Below, one piece after another: positions 26,401-35,264 of a stretch of 64,000 nucleotides of DNA. The stretch spans positions 2,108,001 through 2,172,000 of the forward strand of contig NZ_CP092462.1 of assembly GCF_022387135.1 (NCBI RefSeq), given 5' to 3'. A program made the translations under genes and the position numbers. The notes below the pieces were generated by a model. It saw only the letters and a list, made by a program, of their open reading frames with translations. It did not search any database and was not told the origin of the DNA. The DNA comes from Comamonas sp. B21-038 (GTDB taxonomy: Bacteria > Pseudomonadota > Gammaproteobacteria > Burkholderiales > Burkholderiaceae_C). How positions within the stretch are numbered: position 1 is the stretch's first letter; the number at the start of each line of letters is the position of its first letter.

Positions 26401-27107
26401 GGCGTCTCCTCCGCCCATTTGTAGCCATGGCCCCATACCGTCAAGATGCGCTTGGGGCTGCCAGGATCGGCTTCGATCTTGGTCCGGAGGCGATTGATAT
26501 GGGTGTTGACCGTGTGCTCATAGCCATCATGGCGGTAGCCCCAAACCTGGTTGAGCAGGTCAAACCGGGAGAACACCTTGCCGGGGTTGCGCACAAAAAA
26601 ATGCAGCACGTCAAACTCTCGCGGGGTCAGTTCTACCTGGGCGCCGTCCACCTTTACCTCGCGCGATATCGGGTCGATCTCGAGATTGCCGAGCACCAGC
26701 ACTCCTGCATCCAGCCGGGCGTTTTGCGCCAGGGCCTGGCTGCGGCGCAGCAGCGCGCGTACTCGCGCCACCAGCTCCAGCACCGAGAACGGCTTGGCCA
26801 GGTAATCGTCCGCGCCCAGTTCCAGCCCCAGGATGCGGTGCATCTCGCTGGAGCGGGCACTGGTGATGATGATCGGCACGTAATAGGCCATCGCGCGGGC
26901 GCGCCGGCAGATCTCCAGGCCATCCACTCCGGGCAGCATCAAATCCAGCACCAGCGCATCCCAACCGCCCCGCTCCAAGGCCTGCATGCCCGCATCGCCG
27001 TCGGCCATGTGCACCACTTCATAGCCTTCGTCGCGCAGATGCAATTGCAGCAGCTCGGCGATGGGGGCATCGTCTTCCACGATCAAGATACGTTTGCTGG
27101 GATTCAT
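26397..27107 (-). CDS. OmpR/PhoB-family response regulator
   Basis: DNA-binding partner of the adjacent kinase. The 236-aa protein has a receiver domain (RILIVEDDAPIAELL; phospho-acceptor Asp in LVLDLMLPG, about residue 51; conserved Lys in KPFSVLEL) and a C-terminal winged helix (LTPREFDVLHFFVRNPGKVF, VNTHINRLRTKIE). The ATG at 27107 gives the canonical start MNPSKRILIVEDD. It lies 114 bases downstream of msrQ on the same strand, so co-transcription is possible. In E. coli the HprR/HprS pair (YedWV) next to msrPQ activates it in response to HOCl; a similar role is inferred from position only. Confidence 0.92.
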   Translation of the reverse strand: MNPSKRILIVEDDAPIAELLQLHLRDEGYEVVHMADGDAGMQALERGGWDALVLDLMLPGVDGLEICRRARAMAYYVPIIITSARSSEMHRILGLELGADDYLAKPFSVLELVARVRALLRRSQALAQNARLDAGVLVLGNLEIDPISREVKVDGAQVELTPREFDVLHFFVRNPGKVFSRFDLLNQVWGYRHDGYEHTVNTHINRLRTKIEADPGSPKRILTVWGHGYKWAEETP

Positions 27108-27221
27108 GCTGTCATTGTGCGGTACAGGCGATGGTCTGCTGGAATCGGCAGCCAGCTGCAAACAGCCCATCGAGCCTGCAGGCAGCGGCTGCGAAAAAAG
27201 TGTGAAGCGGACTGTCGCTGG

Positions 27222-27860
27222 TCAGGCCCGGGCCGCCTTGGCGGCCGCCTGCATCTGCTTGCGCTTCTGGAACACCCAGCGCGCCGCCAGCAAGCCGGCA
27301 AGGATGAGCCCGTACAACCACACCTCGGCAAAGTTGTTCTTGCCGGCGCGCATCCACCAGAAGTGCAGCACTGCCAACGCAGCCGCGCCATACACGGCGC
27401 GGTGCAGCATCTGCCAGCGCTTGCCGCCCATGCGCCGGATGATTCTGGGCACCGAAGTGACGGCCAGCGCGAGCAGGATCAGCCAGGCCAGGGTGCCTAT
27501 CAGTATGAACGGACGCTTGACCAGATCGTCGACGATCGCGGACCAGTCCACGCCCATGTCAAACACCACATACGCCAGCCAGTGCAGGCTCGCATAGAAG
27601 AAGGCATACAGGCCCAGCATGCGGCGATAGGCTGCCAGCGCGTTCCAGCGCAGCCACTGGCGCAAGGGGGTGACCGCCAGCGCAAAGCAGATAAAGCGGA
27701 TGGCCCAGTCGCCCAGCGAACGCAGCAGCGCCTCGGCTGGATTGGCGCCCAGGCCATCAGTGGCAGCCAGGTAAAACAGCCAGGCGGCGGGCACCAGGCA
27801 CAACAGGTGCAGCAGCAGCCGCTGTACGGACTTGGCCGTGAAACGCGAGGTGTTGGGCAT
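27222..27860 (-). CDS. msrQ: MsrQ, haem-binding membrane subunit of the periplasmic methionine sulfoxide reductase
   Basis: Inner-membrane b-type cytochrome that passes electrons from the respiratory chain to MsrP. The 212-aa protein has about six membrane helices of the ferric-reductase-like domain, with candidate haem-ligand histidines in YASLHWLAYVVFD and LHRAVYGAAALAVLHFWWM. It follows msrP by 9 bases, the standard operon. Confidence 0.94.
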   Translation of the reverse strand: MPNTSRFTAKSVQRLLLHLLCLVPAAWLFYLAATDGLGANPAEALLRSLGDWAIRFICFALAVTPLRQWLRWNALAAYRRMLGLYAFFYASLHWLAYVVFDMGVDWSAIVDDLVKRPFILIGTLAWLILLALAVTSVPRIIRRMGGKRWQMLHRAVYGAAALAVLHFWWMRAGKNNFAEVWLYGLILAGLLAARWVFQKRKQMQAAAKAARA

Positions 27861-27869
27861 GGGCAGGTA

Positions 27870-28850
27870 TCAGTAGTCTTTGCGCAGATCCATACCAGCG
27901 TAGAGCTGCCCCACCTGGGCCTCGTAGCCGTTGAACAGCAAGGTCTTGTGGCGCTTGGCAAACAGGCCGCCTTCACCGATGCGGCGCTCGGTTGCCTGGC
28001 TCCAGCGCGGGTGCGGCACATCGGGGTTCACGTTGGAGTAAAAGCCGTACTCATTGCGCGCTGCCTTGTTCCAGGCGGTGCCGGGCTGCTTCTCGACCAC
28101 GCGGATGGTCACGATGCTCTTGGCGCTTTTGAAACCGTATTTCCAGGGCAGCACCAGGCGCACCGGCGCGCCGTTTTGCGGGGTCAAGGTCTTGCCGTAC
28201 ATGCCAAAGGCCAGCAGGCTCAGCGGGTGCATGGCCTCGTCCATGCGCAGGCCCTCGGTGTAGGGCCAGTCAAGCACGCCGCTGTTCAGGCCGGGCATCA
28301 TCTTGCGGTCGGCCAAGGTGACAAACTCCACATACTTGGCGCTGCCTTGTGGCTCCACCTGCGCCAGCAACTTGGACAACGAATAGCCCACCCAGGGGAT
28401 CACCATCGACCAGCCTTCAACACAGCGCAGCCGGTAAATGCGTTCTTCCTGGGCGCTGAGCTTGAGCAGCTCTTCAATATCAAAGGTCTTGGGTTTGTTG
28501 ACCAGGCCTTCGACCCGCACCGTCCAGGGCCTGGTCTGCAAGGTGTGGGCGTAACGCGCCGGGTCGCTTTTATCCAGGCCGAACTCGTAGTAGTTGTTGT
28601 AGGTGCTGGCATCCTGGAAGGAGGTGGGCGTCTCCATCGATATCGCACCAGGCACCGTTGAGCGAACCGTGCTGATCGGCTGCGTGCCATCGGACTTGGC
28701 CGCTTGCGCCCAGGCCCCTCCTGTGGCCAGCGCTGTACCGCCTGCCGCGCCGAATTTGAGCAGGTCGCGGCGGCTCACATACAGATGCTGAGGCGTGATG
28801 TCGCTGCTGCTGCCGTGGTCAAAGCCCGAATTGTTGGTACGTATCAGCAT
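27870..28850 (-). CDS. msrP: MsrP, periplasmic molybdopterin methionine sulfoxide reductase
   Basis: Molybdenum-cofactor enzyme that repairs oxidised methionines in periplasmic proteins. The 326-aa precursor carries a Tat signal ([20 protein letters not shown], residues about 26-45), required for export of the folded cofactor protein. The molybdenum-ligand cysteine is in [15 protein letters not shown], and [20 protein letters not shown] is typical of the sulfite-oxidase fold. It is first in msrP-msrQ-regulator-kinase. A 13-bp palindrome TTTGTTAAACAAA (28961-28973) lies about 110 bases upstream and could be a regulator site. Confidence 0.95.
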   Translation of the reverse strand: MLIRTNNSGFDHGSSSDITPQHLYVSRRDLLKFGAAGGTALATGGAWAQAAKSDGTQPISTVRSTVPGAISMETPTSFQDASTYNNYYEFGLDKSDPARYAHTLQTRPWTVRVEGLVNKPKTFDIEELLKLSAQEERIYRLRCVEGWSMVIPWVGYSLSKLLAQVEPQGSAKYVEFVTLADRKMMPGLNSGVLDWPYTEGLRMDEAMHPLSLLAFGMYGKTLTPQNGAPVRLVLPWKYGFKSAKSIVTIRVVEKQPGTAWNKAARNEYGFYSNVNPDVPHPRWSQATERRIGEGGLFAKRHKTLLFNGYEAQVGQLYAGMDLRKDY

Positions 28851-29142
28851 GGGTATCGCTCCTGAAGTGGGTGGATGCAGATGAGGCAGGCCGCGGGCCT
28901 GCCTCGGTTACCTCTAATAGACACCATCTGCAGCGCAAAGATTTCAAGCGCTGCTCAGTATTTGTTAAACAAAAAGTTATAAATGGCCAGCGAGGGGGCC
29001 ATCTGTGGGCAGCGCTTCGGAGCGCAGCCGACAAACAAGGCCAGCGCAAGCGGAGCTCACCGCACGGCAAAAGGCCATCCCATTCTGAGAGGGCTGCAGC
29101 GGCCTTCGCTATCGGACAAGCGCTACAAGATACACAACCCGG
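28851..29142. other. Upstream region of msrPQ
   Basis: About 290 bases between msrP and an upstream hypothetical gene on the same strand. It contains the perfect palindrome TTTGTTAAACAAA at 28961-28973 in an AT-rich patch, a likely promoter/operator zone for msrP. No coding region is supported. Confidence 0.5.
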
Positions 29143-29790
29143 TTAGGCACGTCTAGGACCTGATGCAAAAGCTGCTTGGTGCAAGCTGCGGGGGCATTCC
29201 CGTCCGTTGATAGCGATGCAAGACCAATCAAAGCGATCTTCTGGAAGCGGTGTAGCCAATGACAAGCCTGCCGCATAGCCGGGACTGAATCGATCCGCCC
29301 TGGCCGTCAATTCCTCATACGTGATGGCTACGGACGGTCGATCCCTGTGAAGGTCTGGATCGGCACAGGACCGCATCTGCGGATCAAAGATGGGAGGCGC
29401 CACATGGGGCGGGATGTCCGGGGCTGCGTTGTAATAGCGTGTCACTGCTGGGTGCTCCCAGTCCGTCAGCGGGCTGGCATGGAACCCCTCCTTGAACGGA
29501 TCAGCCTCGAGGTTCACGAACAACAGAGGCTGCGAAGCGCTGAACTGCGGCAATACCTCGGGGTTATGAGAAAACTCAAGACCATTGTGAGTGCTTTTTT
29601 CCAACGCAGTGAATGGGAAGGATGCGGGTGACTGCTGCGCATTCGGGCTTGGTTCGGCTGAGCGAAACCGCATGCCTGTGTCGACCGTGTCGTTGCGCAA
29701 CGAGAAGTCCGTCATAGGGGCCACTGCGTGTGCATGGGCGGCAGCGCTTGCCAACAGAATGGCAGTCGTAGTGATGGATCGGATAAACAC
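29143..29790 (-). CDS. Secreted hypothetical protein
   Basis: A 215-aa protein of unknown function with a signal peptide (SITTTAILLASAAAHAHAVA). The mature part is proline- and histidine-rich (DIPPHVAPPIFDPQMRSC, then ADPDLHRDRPSV) with two cysteines. I chose GTG at 29790 because AGGAG lies 7 bases upstream and the signal peptide then has a normal length; an ATG at 29817 has no ribosome binding site. Its flank is AT-rich, unlike neighbours, suggesting an acquired gene. A perfect TGATG-N5-CATCA dyad lies 42 bases before the start. Confidence 0.6.
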   Translation of the reverse strand: MFIRSITTTAILLASAAAHAHAVAPMTDFSLRNDTVDTGMRFRSAEPSPNAQQSPASFPFTALEKSTHNGLEFSHNPEVLPQFSASQPLLFVNLEADPFKEGFHASPLTDWEHPAVTRYYNAAPDIPPHVAPPIFDPQMRSCADPDLHRDRPSVAITYEELTARADRFSPGYAAGLSLATPLPEDRFDWSCIAINGRECPRSLHQAAFASGPRRA

Positions 29791-30349
29791 AGATATGCTC
29801 CTGTATAACCAAGACATTTAAAAAAATACCCTGATGCTTATCATCAACGGCATTTTAATAATAGGCGATCCATCCTCATCGAACACACAGCATTTGTTGA
29901 AAATTGAAATGCGCTCAAACTGTTACCCATTCAGTCTATAAGCTGCCATTGATCAAAGCCGCAGACTATCTAATAATGCTACAAAAGCTCTCTATAATAT
30001 AATAATTTCCAACATCCCACCAGGCGCCTATCGCTTGAATTGTCTTTCAATTCAACGTGACAACCTTTGCGCAGCCCTCATCACCGCAGCTATTTTTCAC
30101 AACGGTAAATTCGACGACCAGTAAAATATAAATAGCTTGGTTACTTATATTTTTTGCATTAGACACCTCCAACAAAGTGGCTAACAACAACTACAAGGGC
30201 TATCCAGCCCCCACGCCAATACACCCAACAATGGGCAGCCATCGATGCCAATGCGCCTTTTAGAGGGCGAAACCATATTCCCAGGCGCAAGCCGGGGCTT
30301 GGCGCTGGACCAAGCCCGAGTCGATGCTAAACGCCTATAAAAAGGCCGC
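29791..30349. other. AT-rich intergenic region
   Basis: About 560 bases, markedly richer in A/T than the rest of the window, with no supported gene on either strand. It contains the dyad TGATGCTTATCATCA at 29832-29846 near the secreted-protein gene. It may mark the edge of an acquired iron-uptake segment. Confidence 0.5.
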
Positions 30350-32815
30350 TCAGAAGTCGTAACGCACACTCGCCGTCACACTTCGCGGTGCGCCCCAGGT
30401 GTACTGCACCCGGCCAAAATCGCGCATGCCGGCAAAGTAGCTTTTGTCCAGCGCATTGCGAATGTTCAAGTTGACGCTGAGCTTCTGGTTGACCTGGTAG
30501 CGCGCCATCAGATCCAGCACCCAGAAGGCGGGCTGCAGCAAGGGGCCGGCAGAGGTCTTGCTTTGCCAGCGGGTGGCCGCACCGATGGTGAGGCCGCCCA
30601 GCGCTCCGCCCATGCGGTAGGTGCTGCCCAGCTTGAGCTGGTTGCGGGGCAGATAGTTGCTGTTGCTCAGGCTGGTGCTGTTGAGCACATAGCTGCCCTG
30701 GGCCTGCCAGCCGGGGGCCAGTTCGCCCGACAGTTCCAGCTCATAGCCGCGCTTGCTGACACCAGAGACCGAGCGGTAGATGGCCGTGCCATCGGGCATG
30801 GTTTCGCCCGTGGCGTCGGCCACGTTGTCGGTCTTCATCCAGAAGTAGGCCAGGCTGGCGTTCAGACGCTTGTCCAGAAACTCGCCCTTGGCGCCAATCT
30901 CATAGGTTTGGCCCTCTTCTGGGTCCAAGGTCTTGCCACTGGCATCCAGGGCGCTTTGCGGCTTGAAGATGCTGGCATAGCTGCCGTAGAGCGAGACCTG
31001 CTCATGCACATCCACCACCAGCCCCAGGTAAGGGGTGACGACATTGTTCTTCTTGAAGTCGTAGTTCGAGTAGGCGTACGGCGTCAGATCGTACTGCTCG
31101 TAGTTGGTGATGCGGGCGCCACCAATCACTTTGACCGGGTCGGCCACATTCAGGCGCACCGCGCCGTAGACCGAGCTGCGCTTGGAGCTGAAATAGCTGT
31201 GGTTGTCGACGGGATAGTTCACGATGTCATCGGGCCGCACAATCGCGCTGCCGCCATCGCTGTAGTCCAGGCCCAGATTGGTGAAGCGCTTGTTGGCCGA
31301 GTAGGTGTCCGAGCTGGTGCGGGCGGTATCGGCGCCCAGCATCAGCTCATGGCTGCGGCCCAGCAGCTCGAAGGGGCCACGCAGATCGGCGGCCATGCTG
31401 CGGTTGCGGTTGGCATGGTCCTCGGCGCGACTCAGGTCCACCACCTGGGGGGACGCGGTAAACCAGGAGCCGGTTTCGCCGTACGGCATCTTGGTTTTTT
31501 CGGTACTGGCACGCAGCTTGGCCGTCCAGCCGTTGTCAAAACGGTGCTCCAGGCTGGCAAACAAGGTGTCGGTGTCCTGCTCATAGCCCGACCAGGGCGC
31601 GCCGATGTTGAAGGAGCGCGGCTGCAGGCCCAGGAAGTCGCCATTGGCGGCATAGGCCTGGATCATGCTCGTGCTGCCCGCGCCATAGTACTCGCGGTGG
31701 CGGTGCACAAAGCCGATGTTGAGCAAGGTATCGCGGCTCAGGTCCAGGTCCAGGGTGCCGTACAAGGTCTGGTTGCTGCGCTTGACGTTGTCACGGAAAT
31801 CATGGCCATCCGATGCAGCGGCCACCAGGCGGCCGCGCAGGCTGCCACGGTCATTGAGCGGGCCACCGACATCGACATCGGCGCGGTAGTTGTCCCAGCT
31901 GCCTACGCCTGCGCCCACACTGGCGCGGAACTCCTGCGTCGGACGCTTGCGGATCATGTTCACTGTTGCGCCATACTTGCCATCGCCATTGGTGAGGCCG
32001 GACGAGCCCTTGAGCACCTCGATGCGGTCGATCTCGGCCATGTCGTCCATGGTGTAGAGCATCTGGGTATTGGCATACCAGCCGCTGGCCATCTGGCGCA
32101 GGCCATCGATCTGCAGGTTGACGTTGTCGCCCCGCACCATGATGTTGTTGCCATCGCCCTGGCGGTCCACCGTCACACCGGGGGTCTGCTCCATCACATC
32201 GGTCAAGGTCTGCAGCTTGAAGTCATCCATGCGCTGGCGTGTCATCACGCTGACCGACTGCGGCGTCTGGCGCAAGGTCAATGCCAGGCCGGTGGCTGTG
32301 GCGCTCGGCCCGCGCTGCGTGTAGCTGCCGGTGTCTTCTGTGCGGCCATCCTGCAGCGCATCGGCAGTCACGGTCACGGTCTCCAGGGTCATCGACTGGG
32401 GCGCTGTGGGCATGCGCTGCAACGTAAAGCTGCCCGGCTGCGTGCTCACTGCCGTCAAGCCCGTCCCTGTCAGCATGCGCGCCAGCGCCTCTGGCGGGGT
32501 CAGATTTCCGCTGACGGCCGCTGCCCGCAAGCTCTGCACCAGCGCATCGTCAAACAGCACCTGCTGCTGGGTTTGCCGGCCAAAGGCCTTGAGCCCCTCA
32601 ATCAGCGGCTGGGCCGGCAGATTGAAACTCTGGCGCGCCGCCTGCGCAGCGGCTTGCGCCTGGGCAGCGGCGGGCAGCACACTGACACCCGCCATCGCAG
32701 CCGCTACCAATATGGCCAGCCATCGTGGCCGCAGCACCGGGGCCTGCGCGTTCCCGCGCACCACCTTCTTCAACGGGCATCCGCCCTCTTCCCCCATCAA
32801 CATCTCGCATCCCAT
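30350..32815 (-). CDS. TonB-dependent siderophore receptor with N-terminal signalling (STN) domain
   Basis: Outer-membrane receptor that imports a ferric siderophore and also signals to the FecR/FecI pair encoded just upstream. The 821-aa protein has a leader ending near AQAQ, an STN domain (residues about 62-134, FNLPAQPLIEGLKAFGRQ), a TonB-box-like ETVTVTAD, a plug (QTPQSVSVMTRQRMDDFKLQ), and a 22-strand barrel ending in the canonical aromatic VRYDF. The STN domain marks it as a transducer of the FecA/FpvA/PupB type. CAGGAG lies about 11 bases before the ATG at 32815. The siderophore cannot be named from sequence. Confidence 0.93.
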   Translation of the reverse strand: MGCEMLMGEEGGCPLKKVVRGNAQAPVLRPRWLAILVAAAMAGVSVLPAAAQAQAAAQAARQSFNLPAQPLIEGLKAFGRQTQQQVLFDDALVQSLRAAAVSGNLTPPEALARMLTGTGLTAVSTQPGSFTLQRMPTAPQSMTLETVTVTADALQDGRTEDTGSYTQRGPSATATGLALTLRQTPQSVSVMTRQRMDDFKLQTLTDVMEQTPGVTVDRQGDGNNIMVRGDNVNLQIDGLRQMASGWYANTQMLYTMDDMAEIDRIEVLKGSSGLTNGDGKYGATVNMIRKRPTQEFRASVGAGVGSWDNYRADVDVGGPLNDRGSLRGRLVAAASDGHDFRDNVKRSNQTLYGTLDLDLSRDTLLNIGFVHRHREYYGAGSTSMIQAYAANGDFLGLQPRSFNIGAPWSGYEQDTDTLFASLEHRFDNGWTAKLRASTEKTKMPYGETGSWFTASPQVVDLSRAEDHANRNRSMAADLRGPFELLGRSHELMLGADTARTSSDTYSANKRFTNLGLDYSDGGSAIVRPDDIVNYPVDNHSYFSSKRSSVYGAVRLNVADPVKVIGGARITNYEQYDLTPYAYSNYDFKKNNVVTPYLGLVVDVHEQVSLYGSYASIFKPQSALDASGKTLDPEEGQTYEIGAKGEFLDKRLNASLAYFWMKTDNVADATGETMPDGTAIYRSVSGVSKRGYELELSGELAPGWQAQGSYVLNSTSLSNSNYLPRNQLKLGSTYRMGGALGGLTIGAATRWQSKTSAGPLLQPAFWVLDLMARYQVNQKLSVNLNIRNALDKSYFAGMRDFGRVQYTWGAPRSVTASVRYDF

Positions 32816-33082
32816 GGCTCTCGCACTCCTGTGTATTCCTGCATCAATGACAACGGCCCTGCCCGGGCAGCTTTCCCGCTCCAGGCCCGAGTGGACAGGC
32901 TGGGAGCGGGCGCTTGCACCAGGCGCCGCTGTGGTTTGCGGCCATTGGCTGGGAATAACAAAGCGGAAGGCTCGGATCCGTGGCTGGCAGCCCGTGTGGC
33001 GCTCAGATCTTTGGCGCGCACCTTATGAAGAAGCACAAAAGGCCTAAAACATGGAACCCGCGCAAATGAAACAAAATGTTTT

Positions 33083-34159
33083 TTATTGCCGGCGAATGCG
33101 CCAGCCACCTTTGGGCAAGCGCTGCACCCGCACATCGGCCACGCTCGGCAAGGCGAGCAAGAAACGCTCCGGGTCTGCCAAGGCCAGCAGGCCCGAGATA
33201 GGGATCGCGCGGATCGCCGGATCAGCCACCTCGACGGGGGCATCGAGGTAACGGGCCAGCTCCTGGGCCACCTGCGCCAGCGGCCGGCGCTGAAAATACA
33301 CCTGGCCTGTGCGCCATTCGGCCACCTCGTCAGCTTTCACCGCCAACTGCCGGTAGTGGCCGCGGGCCGGCTCCAGCGCCATGGCCATCCCCGCCGTCAG
33401 CGTCACCGGCTGCGGACTGCCCGGCAGCGTGGAGCGCAGCGCCACCCGCCCCTCTTGCACCTGCACCACCACCTCCGGCGGCGCAGCCCGCACATTGAAG
33501 GCCGTGCCCACCACGCGGACCTCGCTGTGCCCGCTGGTCACTGTAAAGGGCTTGTTCGTATCGGGCGCCACTTTGAAAAAGGCCTCGCCCTTGTCCAGCA
33601 CCGTCTCGCGCCGGTAGGGGTAGTAATGCACCTGCAGGCGGCTGTTGGCGTTCAGCGCCACCTGGCTGCCATCGGGCAAGGCCAGATCGCGCAGCTCGCC
33701 GGTGCCGGTCGCTGCCTCCAGGCTGTAGTAAGCCGTGTTGCACCAGTGCTGCCAGCCCATGCCGGCGATCACCAGCAGCAGCAACGACGCCAGCAAGGCC
33801 TGGGCCGGCCAGCCCCAGCGCCAGCCCAGGCTGACGCCCTGCGCAGTGGCTTGCCGTGGAGGACGCACGGACGCAGCCGGCTTGGCCCTTACATCCGGCG
33901 CCGCAGTCTGGCCTGCGGAATAAGAAGCTGGAAACATCTGCTGCAGCGCCTGCGCATCCTGCCAGGTCTGTGCGATGCGCGCCAAGGCCTGCGCATGCAG
34001 CGCATCCTCGGCCAGCCAGGCATTCAAGGCCCTTTCATCGGCGCCGGTCCAGTCAGGCAGCAGGCGGCGCACATGCCAGTCGCCGGCGGCATGGTTCAGC
34101 GCCAGCAGCTGTGCAGGCGTCAGGCTCTGCAACGATCGGGGCGTCTGCGTTGCGCTCAT
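33083..34159 (-). CDS. FecR-family anti-sigma/signal transducer
   Basis: Inner-membrane regulator that receives the signal from the STN domain of the receptor and controls the sigma factor. The 358-aa protein has an N-terminal cytoplasmic domain (LLALNHAAGDWHVRRLLPDW and EDALHAQALARIAQTWQDAQ), one membrane helix (LLASLLLLVIAGMGW, about residue 130) and the periplasmic FecR domain (LALPDGSQVALNANSRLQVH, TNKPFTVTSGHSEVRVVGTAF), then a C-terminal STN-like part. Its ATG overlaps the sigma gene stop (ATGA). Confidence 0.93.
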   Translation of the reverse strand: MSATQTPRSLQSLTPAQLLALNHAAGDWHVRRLLPDWTGADERALNAWLAEDALHAQALARIAQTWQDAQALQQMFPASYSAGQTAAPDVRAKPAASVRPPRQATAQGVSLGWRWGWPAQALLASLLLLVIAGMGWQHWCNTAYYSLEAATGTGELRDLALPDGSQVALNANSRLQVHYYPYRRETVLDKGEAFFKVAPDTNKPFTVTSGHSEVRVVGTAFNVRAAPPEVVVQVQEGRVALRSTLPGSPQPVTLTAGMAMALEPARGHYRQLAVKADEVAEWRTGQVYFQRRPLAQVAQELARYLDAPVEVADPAIRAIPISGLLALADPERFLLALPSVADVRVQRLPKGGWRIRRQ

Positions 34160-34791
34160 AGGGGTGGCTCCTCATCGGCAGCGCTCAGCGCCAGTTGCTG
34201 GGCTTGCAGCTGCTGCATCTGCTGCGCACTGGCAAATTGCACGCGGGTTTCGCAATAGGCGACGGCACGCGCCAGGTGTTTGACCACCATGCGCATCGAG
34301 ATGCCCATCTGCTCGGCCGTCTGCTGCACGGTATGGCCTTCGACCCGGTGCAGCACAAAGGCCTGGCGCTGTCGTTCAGGCAGCTCCTGGATGGCTTGGT
34401 GCAAACGGTGCAGCCGCTGCTGCTGGGCCGCCTGCTGGTTCACCTCCTCGGCACTGCTGTGCAGTTGGGCCTCCATCGCCTGCGGGTGTTCGTCTCCCGA
34501 TACCAGCTCCAGCCCCCGGGCCTGCGCGCTCTGCTGCCAATCGCGCGCGGCCACGCTTTGCAAGGTCTTGCGCAAATAGGGCTGCTCTTCGTCGGGCTGC
34601 AGCACCTTGCCGGTGGCGGCCACCCGGGCAAACACTTCCTGGGTGGCATCCTCCACATCGGCTGCATTGCCAAAATGGCGCCGCAGCATGCGCATCACCG
34701 GTGTGCGCCAGCGCTGGTACAGGCTCGCCAGGTGCCCGCCAGCGGGCTCCGGCGCACCCGCCTCGCCATGGGGCAACAGATCAGGCCGCAT
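34156..34791 (-). CDS. FecI-family ECF sigma factor
   Basis: Extracytoplasmic-function sigma factor for iron-uptake genes. Region 2 is HLASLYQRWRTPVMRMLRRH followed by ADVEDATQEVFARV; region 4 is ELPERQRQAFVLHRVEGHTV followed by QQTAEQMGISMRMVVKHLA. I take ATG at 34791 (211 aa); TTG at 34845 is an alternative that adds 18 residues. A Fur-like dyad lies about 230 bases upstream. It forms a cell-surface signalling unit with the FecR and STN receptor genes downstream. Confidence 0.9.
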   Translation of the reverse strand: MRPDLLPHGEAGAPEPAGGHLASLYQRWRTPVMRMLRRHFGNAADVEDATQEVFARVAATGKVLQPDEEQPYLRKTLQSVAARDWQQSAQARGLELVSGDEHPQAMEAQLHSSAEEVNQQAAQQQRLHRLHQAIQELPERQRQAFVLHRVEGHTVQQTAEQMGISMRMVVKHLARAVAYCETRVQFASAQQMQQLQAQQLALSAADEEPPL

Positions 34792-35020
34792 GGGGCACAA
34801 GGCCAGTCCACGCACAGCCGCCCGCACAGCTGCCGCATTCAGCAAACAAATCGCAGATCAAAGAACGGTGCATGGCAGGCAAGAACACAGTCAGCGGACA
34901 GGCCAGCAGCGCCAGACCATGGCCCAGCGCGCAGCCAGTTGGAAAAGCAAGGGCAGGCGCACCCTTTCAAGTCCGCCTGCTGAAACGCGCGATGCCGTGG
35001 CAAAGCGCGGATGCATTGTA

Positions 35021-35038
35021 CTGAGAAGAATTCTCATT
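35021..35038 (-). promoter_or_regulatory. Candidate Fur box upstream of fecI-like gene
   Basis: CTGAGAAGAATTCTCATT contains the dyad TGAGAA-GAA-TTCTCA, close to the inner repeats of a Fur box. It lies in the leader of the sigma-factor gene, where iron repression of a FecI-type gene is expected. Confidence 0.6.
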
Positions 35039-35099
35039 CCCATCCAAATGCGCGCTTTTCAATGGCGCTCAGGCCGCGCCTGCCAAGCCCTCCCCTCCT

Positions 35100-35234
35100 T
35101 TATGCCCACCAGTGTTTAGAACTCGTAGCGTGCAGAGAGCGGCGGCGCAGCCAGCCATGGTGCTCCACATACAGCGTGGCCACATCCGGCATGGCCGCTG
35201 CTGGGCTGAGGGGCAAGGGACTGGTCACGGTCAT
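35100..35234 (-). pseudogene. Remnant: FecI-like N-terminus fused by deletion to the end of a TonB receptor
   Basis: From ATG at 35234 the minus strand reads MTVTSPLPLSPAAAMPDVAT then LYVEHHGWLRRR, the start of a FecI-family sigma factor (typical LY..HHGWL..WLRRRL). It then loses the family pattern and stops at 35100. In another frame, the same stretch ends LSARYEF-stop at 35116, the typical last residues of a TonB-dependent receptor barrel. The simplest reading is a deletion that removed most of a fecI-fecR-receptor cassette and joined its two ends near 35143. It lies exactly where such a cassette would sit, between a receptor and an intact fecI-fecR-receptor set. Confidence 0.65.
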
Positions 35235-35264
35235 GGTTGCACACCACAGTCAGGCATTCAGCGC

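Noticed and set aside
26388..28661. Plus-strand open frame of 757 aa opposite the regulator, msrQ and msrP
   Set aside because: It spans several well-supported genes on the other strand and has the His/Gln-rich composition of antisense frames in high-GC DNA.
30563..33028. Plus-strand open frame of 821 aa opposite the STN-domain receptor
   Set aside because: Antisense shadow; the receptor on the minus strand has signal, STN, plug and barrel-end motifs.
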